Part shown: in pieces, positions 49,308 through 63,200 of the stretch
Numbering within the stretch: position 1 is the first letter of the stretch
Layout of the letters: each line of letters begins with the position of its first letter
Assembly: GCA_007922305.1 (NCBI GenBank)
Contig: ML677387.1
Coordinates: forward strand, 1,616,345 to 1,680,344
Reading direction: 5' to 3'
Source of the DNA: Dermatemys mawii
Lineage: Eukaryota > Chordata > Testudines > Dermatemydidae
Length of the DNA stretch: 64,000 nt
Notes under the pieces: model-generated
Told to the model about the DNA's origin: nothing
What the model saw: only the letters and a program-made list of their open reading frames with translations
Databases searched by the model: none
Position numbers and translations under genes: made by a program

Positions 49308-50453
49308 CCTTCCAGCCCTACCTTTCTATGAAAAGTTGCTTTGCAAAGTTATATAAGTCACTAGCCTGTTTTGACCATTTTACTTCTAGCAAGGAGGCCG
49401 CAGGTACCTCAGTCTGCATGACTGTGCCATCCTAGGTCACCCATGAATTTGAGGAAGAAGAATTAAGCTGTGCTGTTAGTTTTGGAAGGTGACAGCAAAT
49501 GAAGTATTTGGATTCACAGAACTAGCCTGCTCCAAGCCATCTCAAAAGCAGCACCAACCCCCTTTCAACATCACGAATGTCACCATTTCCATGCCACTCG
49601 TTGCCTTGTCTTGAGGCTCTGCTGCAAGGACAGAATTCCGGGTATGGTGCTTTGGTTACAATAGGTTCCATTTATAGTTTCACACAAACTTTAAAAAAAA
49701 GTCACTTCCAACTTCTTAGCAGTACAAAATCATTTTTAAAACTTGCTAATTTTCTCTAATCATACACAGTAATGTAATCATACACAGACTTAATTTCAGA
49801 TGTGGCAGCCCCACGGTTAAAGGCAGATGTTTTACCTCTCCCCTTCACAGTGCACTGTACAGAACCACCAGTTATGCAGATTATAGTGGAATACCACACT
49901 GCATTATGTGAAAGGACATTACAATTAAAAAGTGGATTTTTACCCCAGTTTGCCCTGAAAAATCATTTCCAAATGTTTCACTTCCTAGGATCATGCCGCC
50001 ATCTCTCATTTGCACCATTGCCTTTTCAGAGGCAGAATTCAAAAGCTCCCAGTTGTGTTCCTTGTTACCTCTCCCCCACAGGAAACATCACTCACTAGCT
50101 CTTCACTATATAGAAGAAAACAGTGTGAAGTTGCCATATTAACTGGCTGCTAATATGGTCTCTTCAAGACAGTACTACGGCGTGCACCAAAAAGACACAG
50201 AACAATACACATCAATCTGAATGGCTAGAGTGATGAAGCTGTAAATAATACACAAGAATAGTGGTCCAAGAGCCTGAAGTCATCTTGTACTTGCTGTGTG
50301 TTGCAATGCCTTTGTAACTTACAAAATTTGACAAATATTCTAGCTGTTTAAGAGGCCCTGGGCAACAGGTAGCATCTAGAGACACATATTTGCCCTAGTA
50401 TAGAAAAGTCTGTTCCATACGACAGTTTCCTCTCCTGCTGATGAAAAGCATGT

Positions 50454-50500
50454 AGACACCCACAGAGGCAAAAGGGCGTAGACACCCACAGAGGCAAAAG
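50454..50500. repeat. 24-bp tandem duplication
   Basis: GTAGACACCCACAGAGGCAA begins at 50454 and again at 50478, identical in the compared part. Confidence 0.85.
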
Positions 50501-50657
50501 CACTTCGTTTGGCAATGTCAGAATTCCACAGTTGTCTGTACATTCATTGGCCTGGAAAAACAAACTGAAAATTCATGACCCGTGTTTCAATCCTCCTTTC
50601 GTCTACAGCCAATTTATCATTTGTTGGGTTTGAAAAAAAATTAAAGTATAGTCAGGC

Positions 50658-50663
50658 TTTATT
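50658..50663 (-). promoter_or_regulatory. BAG4: Candidate proximal BAG4 polyadenylation signal
   Basis: TTTATT on the plus strand is AATAAA on the gene strand, about 105 bases after the BAG4 stop. More distal signals exist, so this may be only one of several sites. Confidence 0.4.
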
Positions 50664-50765
50664 GCATTTCGTGGTCAACAGTAGTTAGAAGCAGGCTGAG
50701 AACTGAGCCTGACCAGAGTGCTTTGGAATGTCCATAGCAGGCCTTGAGTTGTTACCGTCTGTCTT

Positions 50766-51263
50766 TTACAGTCCCTTTTTTTCCAGTTTCTCCAGTATGG
50801 CCTGGATTCTATGAACAGCCTCCTTCCTAGCCTGTCGAACATTGTCCTGGCCACGAGTCTCTATGGAATCCAGTTCCAACAGCTCCTTGGTCAGCATTTC
50901 CTCCAGGAGCCGGTATGCTTTGTCTGTCTTTTTTCCTACAAATTCATCCACCTCTTGCTCCAGCTGCTCAACTTCCGCCATAACTTGCATAACTCTTTGA
51001 ATCCCTGGCTGCGTTCCCAGGGAGTTTGACAAAGGCTGGATGCTGGGTTTGAAACCTGCATCCTGGTTCAAAGGTGGTTTCCTAGGTACATTATCATACA
51101 TTTGCGGCTGTGCGCTGTATTGCACTTTGGGATTGAAATGGGATGGTTTGGTGTTGAATTGAGTTGACTTGTGATTGTTCATAGTCCCAGAGGGCTGCTG
51201 ATTGACTTCTGGAAAGTAGTTGTTGTGGTTTGCTCCTTGGTCTGGTTTGTCATAAGTAGTATC
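50766..51263 (-). CDS. BAG4: BAG4 exon 5 with BAG domain and stop
   Basis: Acceptor TGATTTAG. The exon begins DTTYDKPDQGANHNNYFPEV and ends with the three-helix BAG domain and TAA (50768-50766). It is the best conserved part of the protein. Confidence 0.97.
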   Translation of the reverse strand, partial: DTTYDKPDQGANHNNYFPEVNQQPSGTMNNHKSTQFNTKPSHFNPKVQYSAQPQMYDNVPRKPPLNQDAGFKPSIQPLSNSLGTQPGIQRVMQVMAEVEQLEQEVDEFVGKKTDKAYRLLEEMLTKELLELDSIETRGQDNVRQARKEAVHRIQAILEKLEKKGL

Positions 51264-54200
51264 CTAAATCAGAAACAAGCAGAGGTTTTAAAATTTGTTT
51301 CCTTCAACATCAATTTTCTTATCCCACATCCTGCATCAAAGAGGGAATGCAAGCAGACCTCTGAGTAGCAGGGCTAGTCTGCTTCCTGCTCATCTGGAAG
51401 ATGCGCATGCCCAGGATGGCAGTGCAAAAAGGGTTCTGGCAATGGAAGTTACTAAGGATGAGGCCTGCACTTTGAGACTGTCATCCACTGCGATGTCATA
51501 ATATACTGTGACCTAATAACATGAAACTCATGTAACTTTCTTACACAAGTGTTGCTGCCCATAAACAAGCCCAAAAAGGAATGCTCAAAGACAGCTAGTG
51601 CTCAAGTCTTTGACCTATTTAAGAACAAACTAATTAGAGGAATCACATCTGGGTTCACAAAACTCTGTGTTCGCAGAATGACAATGCAACAGGTGTGAAA
51701 TAGCCCACAGTGGGGTCAGGGTTATGCTTGTTACAGCTATGTTTAACTATGACATTTCCTAGCAGAATTCTAGCACAATTCCTCTGGTACATGTGGATGT
51801 ATTTGAGGGGATCACGAGAGAGACTCCATTTCTAGGGAGTGTGTTGCACAATTTTATAACTATTTCCAGATGACACATTCATGACCATGCTATTCAAAAA
51901 ATCCACATTAGAACCCTGCTAGCAAGTACTTTGTCAACACAGTCGTGCCTTCCTGAGATCTGATCCTGGTGTGGCCAGGGCCTCTAACTGTAAGGAGAAG
52001 AATGCGGAGACTAGGAAGGAACAGAATCTGTTATTCCCACAACACTAATTTCTAATGAAGTCTCTAGTAAAGGATTCCTGTGCCCAGGAGTTCACTTGAA
52101 CAGGAACACAGCAATTGCATGTGGATCGGGACAGGCCCTTCTAGCCCAGTCTCCTGGCTCTCAGATGCTTCAGAGGAAAATGCAAGAAACTCTGCAGCAG
52201 GCAGACATGGGATAATCTGCCCCCCATAAAGGCCTCACCCTAATCCCTACTAATGAGAGACTGTTTTAAGACCTGGACTTGAGATCTGATATCTCCTCCA
52301 ATACTTCCCCTTAGTTTTTTGCATCAAGTATAACTCTGTATATTCTCTATGGATATCCAAGTTAATGGATCTAGAAGACAATTATGAGAATTCCTAGTTT
52401 GTTTCTATGTAGTACGAACCGATTACTTTCACAGAGGGGGAAAAGGTGTAAGCACTTCAGAGAGATGAAAAATACATGTGTTTTTCAGGGAAGCAGTATA
52501 GTCTGGTAGTCCGATCAGACCTGCAGTCAGAGAGCTCATCCTGCGTGACAGACTCACTCTACAGTTATTTAGCACTGTACAGCATTCTGAATTTGTAAAA
52601 GCAGTACATAAATACCAAACAGTATTGGATTTCCAAGCAAAAACTCTCCTTCCCTGTGCCAGCTAGCAGCACTGTAAAAGCAGCACGCTTAGCTTCTGGG
52701 GAGGGGGCTTTGTGCACTGCTGTGCAGTGCCCCATATGACTGAGTTAAGACAGGCACCAGTAGGTGTCAAAGAATCTTGAAAGCATTACATCCTTACCTT
52801 TGTATCATGAGCTGGAGGATGAGGAGAAGGGGCTCCATTGCCAGGCCAGGATGGAGATGATTCTGAGACATATGGACCTCCTGGGGGTGTTGAAGCAGCA
52901 GGCCAGGCGTAACCTGGCTGCATCCCATAGATGCCAGAGGAAGCCCAAGATTCATCCTGGAGTCTTGGTTGTGGTGGTGGTGGCGGCCCCTGCTGTGGAA
53001 TGCCAGGGTTGGTATCCCCTCCATACGGATAGTGTGGGACAGGCATTCCTGGGGTCTGCAGGAAGAGGGAAATGAAGGAAGTACCTTCAAAGTCATGTTC
53101 ACTCAGCCCTTGGAAATACATTTTGATGTGATTCTCCACTCCTACTAAACACTCCTTGTTAAGAGCCACAAAGTCAGACTAGCTCCCTTGGCTGTGACAT
53201 GTCAGCCTATTCATTCCGAGTCCTAGGCCACCGGAGTGTTACACATTTTTATAAGAGTGGGCATGGCTGGCTGTTTTGGCCATTTATGTAGTTTAGCTGC
53301 AGTCTAAGTCAGCACAGTGTCAGTCAGAATACTGGGCTGTGTGGCAAGAGATGAGAGACCTGGGGCATGAGATGGGCCTTAGGATAAACGCTTCCTGTGC
53401 TAGAGCGAGGAGCAGTAGCTAAGTAGTGCACTTCTAGGGCTCAGACCTGAGTGACTGGTAGCTGGAAGGGCAGGCTGCCCTTAGGCAAGCCTATGCCAAC
53501 CTTTGCTTCAGAAGGACAATATCCAGTACTGACCTAGGTTGCACTCACCCCAGCCCCAAGCATATTCCCAGGGGAAGCATGTATTCCTTCTAATAGCTTT
53601 CTTACCGGTGGTGGGGAATATCCTGGGGCCTGCCTTCTGAGAGAGGGACCTTCCGGGGGGCAGTCTGGTGGGGGGTAATTCCAGTGCGAGGCTGGGGATG
53701 GTGGTCGGTACATGCTGGGAGACTCTGCCGGGTAGGCGGCCCGAGGGTGCCCAGAAGAATAGTAAGTGTTTGACTGTGGCAGATTAGCATAGTGTGGAGC
53801 AGCCCCAGGGGCTGATGGGTAAGGGGTGCCATAGGCTCCATTTGTGTAGGGAGACTCCAGTCCCTGTAAAACAAGCAGAGAACATATTTGAGAGATGGAC
53901 ACAGATTGAATGTGGACAACACCAAGCTGGGAGGGGCTGGGAGCACTTTGGAGGACAGGATTAGAAAGCCAATTTGTCAAGATCACTTTGAAAACTGGTC
54001 TGAAATAAGTAAGAGAAAATTGCAAAGAACTGCACCTAGGAAGTAAAAAATCAAATGCAGAAGTACAAGATTGGGAATAACTGAGTAGGCTGCAATACTG
54101 CTGGAAAGGATCTGGGGGGTTACAGTGGGTCACAAATGGAATACGAGTCAACAACATGATACTGTTGTGAACAAGGTAAATGTCATTTTTGGATGTATTA

Positions 54201-57200
54201 ACGGGAATGTTGTATGTAAGACAAGGAAGGGAATTGTTCTGCTTTACTCAACACTGGTCAGGCCTCAGCTAGAAAACTGTGTCCAGTTTTGGACACCAAA
54301 CTTTAGGAAAGTTTTGAACAAACTGGAGCAGTCCAGAGGGCAGCAATAAAAATGATACAAGGTTTAAAAACCTGATTTCTGAGGAAAGGATGAAACAATT
54401 GGGCATATTTAGTTTTGAGAAGGCTGACAGAGGATATGCTAAGTCTTCAGGTATGTGAAAGGTTGTTACGAAGAGGACAACATGCAATTGTTTTCCATGT
54501 CCATCAAGGGAAGGACAAGAAGTAATCAGCTTAATTTGCAGCAAGGGAGATGTAGGTTGGATATTAGGAAAATATTTCTAACCAAGTATTATATGTACTA
54601 GAATAGGTTACCAAGGGAAGTTGTGGAATCCCCATCATTGTCTAACCTGTCCTTAAACTCCCAACCCCCTGTCTAGGTAGACTTAAATCCTGCCCCAGAG
54701 AGACAGGTGGTTCTGGGGATGGATTAGGCAACTTCCAGCGGTCCCTTCCAGCCCTCCATTTCTGTGATTCTATGAGTGGCCAAAGGCTCTAGGGTCTGGA
54801 ATAGGAGCAGCATCAGAGCTGTGCAGGGGAAGAGTAGAATAGGTTTTAGGCAACTATAAAATAGGGATTTTAGTCTCAGATCAGGAAATTCAGTTATGGT
54901 TTCCCTAGCAACTGTGCATACACCAGTACGGAATATTAATATTGTTGCTGTGGGAACCATAACTCTTTCCTCACTTGAGTGATTAAAGTTTTACCATTAA
55001 AGTAGGATAGGGGTTTTGCATTTGAAAGATGTGTGGGTTGGGGAAAAAAAATCTAGGGTAGAAATTTAATTATCTTCCTCCTGGCATGTCTCACTATCGA
55101 GTATTACAAAGATTCCAATGAGAGACTGACAAGAATGCTGTACAAATACTAAGCCTCTCCACCACCTGTAAGGCAGGTCAACATTGTTTCACTGTCTGGT
55201 GTGGCTCAGCCCACTACTTCTGGTCCCTGCCTTGTGCCCAGGTATATGGATTAGCCCTCTGCAAGCTTATCCACACAACTGTTTCTGGTACTCCATGGCC
55301 CTAGAATCCCTGGAAAAGGTTGATTTCTATCACCCTGACAGCCAAAGAGGTCAATTTCCTTTCCATTTCAACAGACCCTCATAATCTTTTTAATCAAGAT
55401 TAATTTTTTTTTGAGTTAATTGTGTGAGTTAACTGTGATTAATTGACAGCCCTAGAAAAAACGCATTCCTAGATGAGCCCTTGACTGGACACCACTTGGT
55501 GGAAGATGGAAAAGAGGAGGACAGCAGATGAAAACTATTGACAAAGTTGTTGCTGTCATGGAACAGAGTACACTGGAGCAAGAAATGTGGCAATGTGTCA
55601 CAGGGACAAGAGAATCTAATCCAATCCCATCCCCTCCACCCACCGTGCAGTGCACTCTGAGGGCTGCGGTAAGCTATGTGACTATGTGTGCAAGCTGCCC
55701 AGTTTCTCATCAGGAAATGCATTTGTGGTCCGTGTAGTCATAATTCCACCCCCTGCTTTTCCAGCCCTACATTTCTCCCTCATGGGACATTCTGGAGGCC
55801 TTACCAGCGTTGAGCACGGAGCATGCTCCTTTATGGCCAGGAAGTACTCTGCCAAGGACACAGCCTTACTCCCAGTGCCTGGCCTGTTCCTCCTAACCCA
55901 TGCCTGAACATCATGTGGGAGGATCGCCAAGAACTGCTCCATGATTAGTATGTCAGCAATCCGTGCTGCACTCTTGCTTTTGGGCTGGATCCACTTGTGG
56001 CACAGCTTGGATAAGTGGGCGTAAGCCTCCTGGGGTCCCTCTGCCTCCTGGAATTTGTACTCCCTAAACCTGTACCGACACATTTCTGCATAGTCCTCAG
56101 CTTCACTCACATCACTGCAATGAGTTTCTTGGACTTGCCTTGGGAGAGACAGACTCATTCATAGGGGCCAGTGGTCTTTCAGCCACCAATACGCCCTCTG
56201 AACGTGTATCCAGAGTGAGCACGATGACTCTGTGTGGTCTGGAGAAGTCAGGTGATGGGGGAGTGCTTCTCCAGATCTGGCCTGGGAGCTCAGAGCCAAC
56301 CTGTTCGCTCGCTTTTCTAGCTCCAGAAGAAATGACTGAAATTTTGTTTCTGCCTCCTCCCTCCTTTTCTCTGCCTCCTTGCACTTCCTTTCCCCTTCCA
56401 GAAGCTGGCTGAGGAGCCACTTCACCAGATCATCTCTTTCCAGAGAGCCTATATCCTGTGTTGACTGTGGGCAAGCAGCTGCGACAGCCTGGATCAGACT
56501 GTCTCCTCCAGCATCCCCATCTAAATGCAGTGCAGAGGATTCAAAACCTTTCAGTGAGTCTTCTCCTTCCAACACCACCACCTCCACTTCTGGCTGTGGA
56601 GCTGTGGCCATGGCCCTCTCCATGGATGATCCTACTCCATCATCACTACTTCCCCTTGTAGTGGACAGTCTCCCTGCTTTACCTCTTCCAGATGCAGCAG
56701 GTGCTGTGCTGAAGCACCTTCCAACTTGTCTTTGCTTTTCAGCCCTGAATCCTCAAGCACCTCTCTCTAAGCTAGCTTTTGCGGGGCACCTTCCCCCTCA
56801 ATCTGGCATTTTTCCTAGAGTAATTGTGTATTTTCTCTTGCCCAGAGAAATGGAATAGTACACTCTGCCTTCAGCTGTTATACGCAAGTTGCCTTCGGCC
56901 CCCAAAATGGGCTGTCTTGGCTTCAGGTTCTCTGACCCAATCGGAAGTTTTGGCAACTTGTAGCTGTCTTTGGACTGCTCACAGTCGGTGGTCACAGGGG
57001 CCTTTAAAATCATGAAGGCTCCCACCAACCCTGAAATTTCTACCTGGTCTTACTACATGCATCTTGGTCATACGCAACATGCATATGTAATAATGGTGGT
57101 CAGTGAAACACAAAGTCTCTTAGCAGTGGAGCGTAGGAAGCAATGGCACAGGGAATGGAATGCGGAGACGGTCAGTTTTTTTCTGACTAGGTAAGCTGGT

Positions 57201-60200
57201 AGAAGAGTCTGGTGTAGGACTGAGAAGTGGGAGGCTAAAGTTACTGTCTGTGAGAAAGCAGTATTTATAGCTTACTCCCTCACTGTCTCTGTGTCTAAAT
57301 CTGCTACACTGAGAAGGGCATTTGTTACTTTTGTCTCCTCTTCATAATATACTTGGTCTTTAGAGGAACAGAGGGCCACAGCGGTCCCAGCAAGAGAACT
57401 TTAACTAAGAAGGTGCTGACTTTATAATGGTTAAATTCTCAAGAGTAATATTTGAATAAATTAGATAATTTTGAAGGGGAGAAGAAACTGACAGCCTTAA
57501 CTGCATTAGCAAAATTTGCTTGGATGTTTCCAAACAAACGTAGATACTAAATACCTTGGTGCATGTGATCTGGTGAATTAATATTTACTGATGTGGCTAT
57601 AACACAATGGGGTCCTGGTCTGTGACTCAGGCTCCTTGGCACTATTACAGTACCAATAGTAATAATACTACCAGCCCAAGAAGAGTGAGTCATGGGACCA
57701 GAGAGAAAGTACTGTGCTCTGTCAGTTCCTTTTCTTCTGCACGCAAGCGGGAGTATGACGACTAGTGCCTGCCCTCTACTGAGGATTAGACCATTCTTTT
57801 GTATTATTTAAACTGTCAGCCCTTCTTACAGATTATCAGTGTCTCTCTGTTGGTAAATTGGCTGGGCAGGTGTTTCACTATCTACACAGCTGGGGCCTTT
57901 TATTTTGTTAATCTCTTTAAAAAGGAGGAAAGTCATACTCAAGCACTAAATTCCCATCCTCTTCCCCTCCACTGCAAAACGCATTAAGTTCCTAGATTAA
58001 ATTGGTTGTAATGCAACTAGCAGTTGGGACCAGACTCTTTCCGAACATGCATATCACATGTGCATTCCCAACCGTGAGGTTTGCGAACAGTTCCCATAAT
58101 CTCATGCCTAATGCAAGTCATGTCATTTATAATGACTACGGCTGGCTGGCATTTTTCAAACAATTTATTCCAATTTTAAAAAGTGGCCTAATCGAAAAGG
58201 GATTTTTTTTTCCAAAAAATCATTTTATTTGGAAAAAACTGGAAGAAAAACTTAACTACTGTTCATTTAGTTTGCCCTGTCCCAACCTTTTTCCATTTTG
58301 CCAATGAGGGGGCGGGGGGAGAGAGGAAATTGCTATCCATCTTTTGTGTAAAATGTTGAATAAATGAAGTTGCTCCTTTTCAAAAGCTGGGAACTAAAAT
58401 GACAAACTTTCTGTAAAAAGTGTTTGTCATCTTTCACTAGTGCTAATACTGACTGTCTTTGAATAAGTGGTGTTGTTCCTATTTAGAAATATGTATTTTG
58501 TAGTGCATTAGCATCACAGGCCCACTGGGCAAGGCACTACACACCCAAATTGCCATTGCATTTATACTGTTTCCAAATAGCAACAGTCTGACTTGTGCAT
58601 ATCCAAAGGCTCAAGTTGCTTTTCCTACATGGCTTGTGTTTTTACAGATTTTATTGTACATCAAAGGAGCATGAAACACACCTTATCCACAGTCACTGGA
58701 GTGAGGGCATTAGTCTTCCCAAAACAGAAAAAGCTCTTTCCTTTTCAATGAAGACTGTCAGGTAAGAAACACCGTCACACTGGTTCTTAAAAAAGGAGTG
58801 CTAAGTCCTTAGAGAATGATTACTCCAAGCACAATCAGGATGGGAAAGCAAATTCATATTGTAACACAAACCCTAGTGCATCTCATGCTACAGGAGCATA
58901 AGATGAGATTTTACTGTTATACTTTAAGCAAATAAGATGCAAGTATGAAACCCTAAAGCAGGGCATACTTTTTAATTAGCTAAATAACATTTTCCAATGA
59001 GAGGAGTGTTCAAAAAGAACACACCAGGTTGCTATTGTATAGAGTAGGGCTTTATAAACAGGGTCTCCAGTCATCCTAATGTTGTATCTGCTTCCTTCAG
59101 CTGGCAGGATAAAGAAACGAGAAGGATTTGGCCTGTACCAGGAGGCAAGAATTCCGGACATGCATCAAGGATGGGCAGGGAGAGAAGGGCCAGGAAGAGT
59201 CTTCTCTGCCCACAGCTTTTGGGGAGCTGACAAAATGAGTATTGTCTTTCAGGATTTTCAGTCTATACTATAGGATTAATTTTGTCTGTAACATTAAATT
59301 ACATGGGCATTTTCTTGCTTTCCAGAGCTCTAGTCTCAGATTGTAGTTTCTAAGGTGATCTAATGATTAGGGCAGGGAAGTGGGTTCTATTCCCACTTCC
59401 ACCACTGACTCACTGTGTGGCTGCAGGGAAGTCACTTTATCTGTCCATTCCTCAGTTTCCCTATTCATAAAACAGAATAAAAACCTGCCTAACACGTGAC
59501 TGTTAAGAGTCTGTAAAGCATTTTGAGATCTTTGACTGAAAGGCACTAGAAGAGTCATTTGGGATTATTCATTTAGTTTAGTCTAAAAATAATTACCAAA
59601 TTACTGTCAGTTCACTGGCAACAAGACACAGGGCATTTCATATCAAACAACTGGAAGTCACCAACACTGACTGCAAATGAGACTAATGTATTCGCACTGA
59701 GCTTCAACAATTAGCTAAAGAGTTTCAGGCATGGATGCTGAAGTAATTTAAAGTTTCAATTTCCAGTTCAAACCTAATTTAATATTTTCCCATCAGTGTG
59801 TGGGATTTCCTGATGCTAGTGCAATCAGGAGAAAAGGGCAAAGGAACCAATTGCTTAGGACTATCGCCTGTATGGTTTCTTGGGTTTTTCAAGGAAAAGC
59901 AGCCCTTTAGTATTGTGGTATTGGCTTGAACCTCACCCCAACAAGACAAACCTTTCAGATTCAAAAGAAACAAGAGAAGAAAGAGTTGCCCTTCTGCTAT
60001 ACCTGGCTTTGTAACTCAGGTCCAGCAGGGTACGGACATGGGTAGGGAGCTCTAGGCTGCACCGCAGAGTTCCAGTAGTTGGAACCATATCCAGGATAAG
60101 GAGGCTGCTCCTAAGAAAGAAAACAAAATAACTCATTTTTGGATTGCAGTGGTCACAGTCCAAGTTCAAATGCACCTTCATTCCTCTTACATGGTCCAAC

Positions 60201-63200
60201 AAGGGCACCTATTCTGACCTCTGGCTCCCCAGCCATCTCCTCTCTTGAGCAGACACACATCTCTTCCCCCCCCTTACTGAAGTAATTCCAGGCAGCACAG
60301 AACCCTGCCTACACTATTTCCCCAGCTGTCAGACTGCCTAAGCAGGCCTGCTTTACTTTGCTCCTTAGAGGTTATAAACAGTGTAGTTGCCCACAACAAA
60401 GTTACCACACAGCTCTAATCAAGCAGATTTTATTCTTAAGGTAAAAATCATTACAGAGAAGAGAATAAAAGAACCTACATGCATGCTAATAAGCTTAGCA
60501 GAGATGTCCCCCTAATTCCAACAAGGCTCTGACAAACAAACAGTCCTTCCAACCCCAACACAGGAGTTTTTCTGTGGCCACAAGTTTATAACAGCTTTTG
60601 CTCAGAACAAGCCTCCACACCCCCAAATCTGAGAGTCAGTCATGTGTCCAGTTCGGGCTTCTGAGCTTGTCCTCATGTAACAGGCGATCAGCAGACAATG
60701 CACTTCTCCTCCTCAGGGCACAGCTTCTAAAACTTGGGTGAGAAGGTACCTTTCCCTCCTCCCAAGTATTTCCTAGCAAGCCCACTTAATTTGGTTTGTC
60801 TAGCACACGGTTTCAGAGTCCTCTGAAGCTCATAGCACTTCCCAGGGTTTATATTAATCCTATTGTTTGCCCTACATCCCCCCATTAAAGAAGCTGCATA
60901 TAATCCCACAATAATACATAAACATTAGCATTTTTGATACAATCAACTCCTAAGATACTTAAACCTGATTCAAGTGAGGTTTGCCCAAGAAATTGCCATA
61001 TCGGTCACAGTAATGAACAGAAGTCTCCCCATCCGGGGAAGAGTTCATTCCAGTGCATAACGAGGAACAGCAGCCCAAGCTCATTAAAGATACAGCAGCC
61101 ACAAGAACTCATGCTGCCCATTTGCTATCAGCAATACACAAATGCAGTTAACTCCTCAGCATGAAAAAAGCTCTTGGAATGTTCTCACTGACATTCATGT
61201 GAGGTAGTGCTGCAAACAGACACCCCTCTCCCCTGCCCTGCTTGCCTTTGCTATATTTAAGCTTACTAAGTGCCTTTCACTGCCCTGCTGGCAGCCAGGA
61301 TCAGCCAGATGTCGGGATTTGATGTGGAACATAGGCAAGCCTTGCCCTGAGTTGTACACATAGCAACACAGCCACTGCTACAATCTTCATTTCCAGGAAC
61401 CTGGTTGTGCTTAGGGTGAATCAGACTGTTAACATTTCACTATGACAACAGAGCTAGGAAACTGTTCTTATCTGACACCCTTTTCAGCACTGCATTGCAA
61501 TTCACAGTCCTTCTCTAGAAACTTCCATCAGAGGATTTTCAATGGCTTTACTAAACAAATGAGCCTCACAGTTCTCCTGGGAAGAATTTACTCCTCTAAT
61601 TGTACAGGATGCAATGGGGTCACCAACCTGCTTTGTTCTTCTGAGCACATATTGTGGGGGTCTGTACAGAGAAAGGGATTGTCTCTCTTTCAATTCCTTT
61701 TTAAAAGCATGTTTTAACAAGTCTTCAAATATGCTCTGCTCTCAGCGTACCTCTCTCCGCTTACAGGAGGACAGCTCCCCTGCTTGTGATCCCCAGCAAG
61801 GCATGGTGCTGGTAGCATGTAATTTACAAAAGTCAGATGCTCTGGGTAATTTCACTTTTGACCATGAATAAAACCCTGAATGTTCTAGAATCTAAAGTAG
61901 ATGAATTAACCTTTGGAGTCCAACAAGCGGTGGTAACTGTAGAAACCACCATTTGATCCACTGGTTCTATGCAGCTTAGGATAGAAAAAATCAGACCTCG
62001 TTCTGTTTTTCTCATGTCTCTTTTCCTTCTCTGGTTCTTCCCAAATTATGTAAAGAGCAAGCTACCAGATCCCACTACCCAGGATAACTCCACAGCACTA
62101 GCCACACTTCATCACCCTGTAGCCTGTCTGTAGAACTGTGCATGTGGATTCTGAGATGATACTTGGCTATGACCACAGTAATGTCTAGATCCACATGCTT
62201 TAGGAGAGAGATCCCCTTTAGCCTGATGACTCATCTGCTAAAAGAACCAAATTAAAATACAACCACAGTGTGTCTTGAACTGCATGAAAAATGGTTATTT
62301 GGGGGAGGAGGTTAGCGAAGGGAGGGGATGAGTGCAGACTTAGAAAAGAGCACATGATTTGCATTCATGCATACCCATTGCCCATAGGGGTGAAAAGCAA
62401 TAACACTAGAACTAGCAGTAAATTGGACAACGTCTAATCAAAACCATGCAAAGAGAATTCATAGTAAGATATGTTGCAGTGCCGTGAAGGAAGAGCCTGT
62501 CTGAACAGTCTGATGTATGTGACTAACACACTCTATAAGGGCCTGAAAGCATATTAAGGTGTCACCTATTTTCAAACCCTCACACACAATGTAATTACAA
62601 GCCTTTTCCAGGCGAGCTGCCAGAACCAGAATTCCTCCCTCCCGGGGTTTGAGGTGGCATTGTCCAGAGGCGCTTTTTTGGTAGCTGTAGGCTCAAGCCT
62701 CGTTAACTTAGTGCTCCAGCGTGACTGTGGCTAGCTGATGCAGAGTCAGCCTGAGCCCAGACACAGCGAGAGAAGGGAGCAGTCGCTTCAGCGGAGTAGT
62801 TCAGAGGGTTCAGGATCACAGCAGCCGTTTGGCTTCATTGCGTGTCAGAGCCGCCACCTCTTCCGCACTAGGCTGGTGCCAGACCACGACACCCGGGGCA
62901 TCCGCACCCGGGAACCGCCGGGTCCTTCCCCAGCTCCCTTCGGGGGTGTCCATAAGGGACCCCCCCACCCGGCGTCGAGGGCAGGACCATGCCGGGGGGC
63001 GCCCCCAGACCCGCTCCCCTCCCAGGCTCTGGGGCAGGACCCTCCCCCCCACAGACCTTGCTCCAGCCTCGCCCCCGGGCTCCGCGCCCAGCTCCGGCCC
63101 CCGCGCCGCGGGGTCCCACCTACCCGGGGGCCGCCGCCCCGGCCGGGCCTGTCCCAGCCGCTCCCCGCCGCGGGGCAGTAGCTGCCCCCGGGCCAGGCCG

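Larger units (their letters stand above)
43901..50765. other. DDHD2-BAG4 intergenic region (includes BAG4 3'UTR)
   Basis: About 6.9 kb without a recognisable protein gene. It contains the SINE at 48066-48147, a CR1 fragment at 48507-48585, the solo LTR at 48678-49307 and an old repeat near 47860-47990. The BAG4 3'UTR occupies an unknown part of the right side. The frame at 45933-46274 has no domain. Confidence 0.65.
53864..60002 (-). other. BAG4: BAG4 intron 2
   Basis: Six kilobases holding the CR1, the transposon terminus, the SCAN/gag remnant and a MIR. The remaining parts (56630-59340) have no recognised gene. A frame at 56798-57028 is open but has no domain I can name; it may belong to the same retroelement. 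Confidence 0.75.

Noticed and set aside
56798..57028. 76-codon minus-strand frame with a hydrophilic sequence
   Set aside because: Might belong to the leader of the SCAN/gag element, but several stops separate it from that frame and no domain is recognised.
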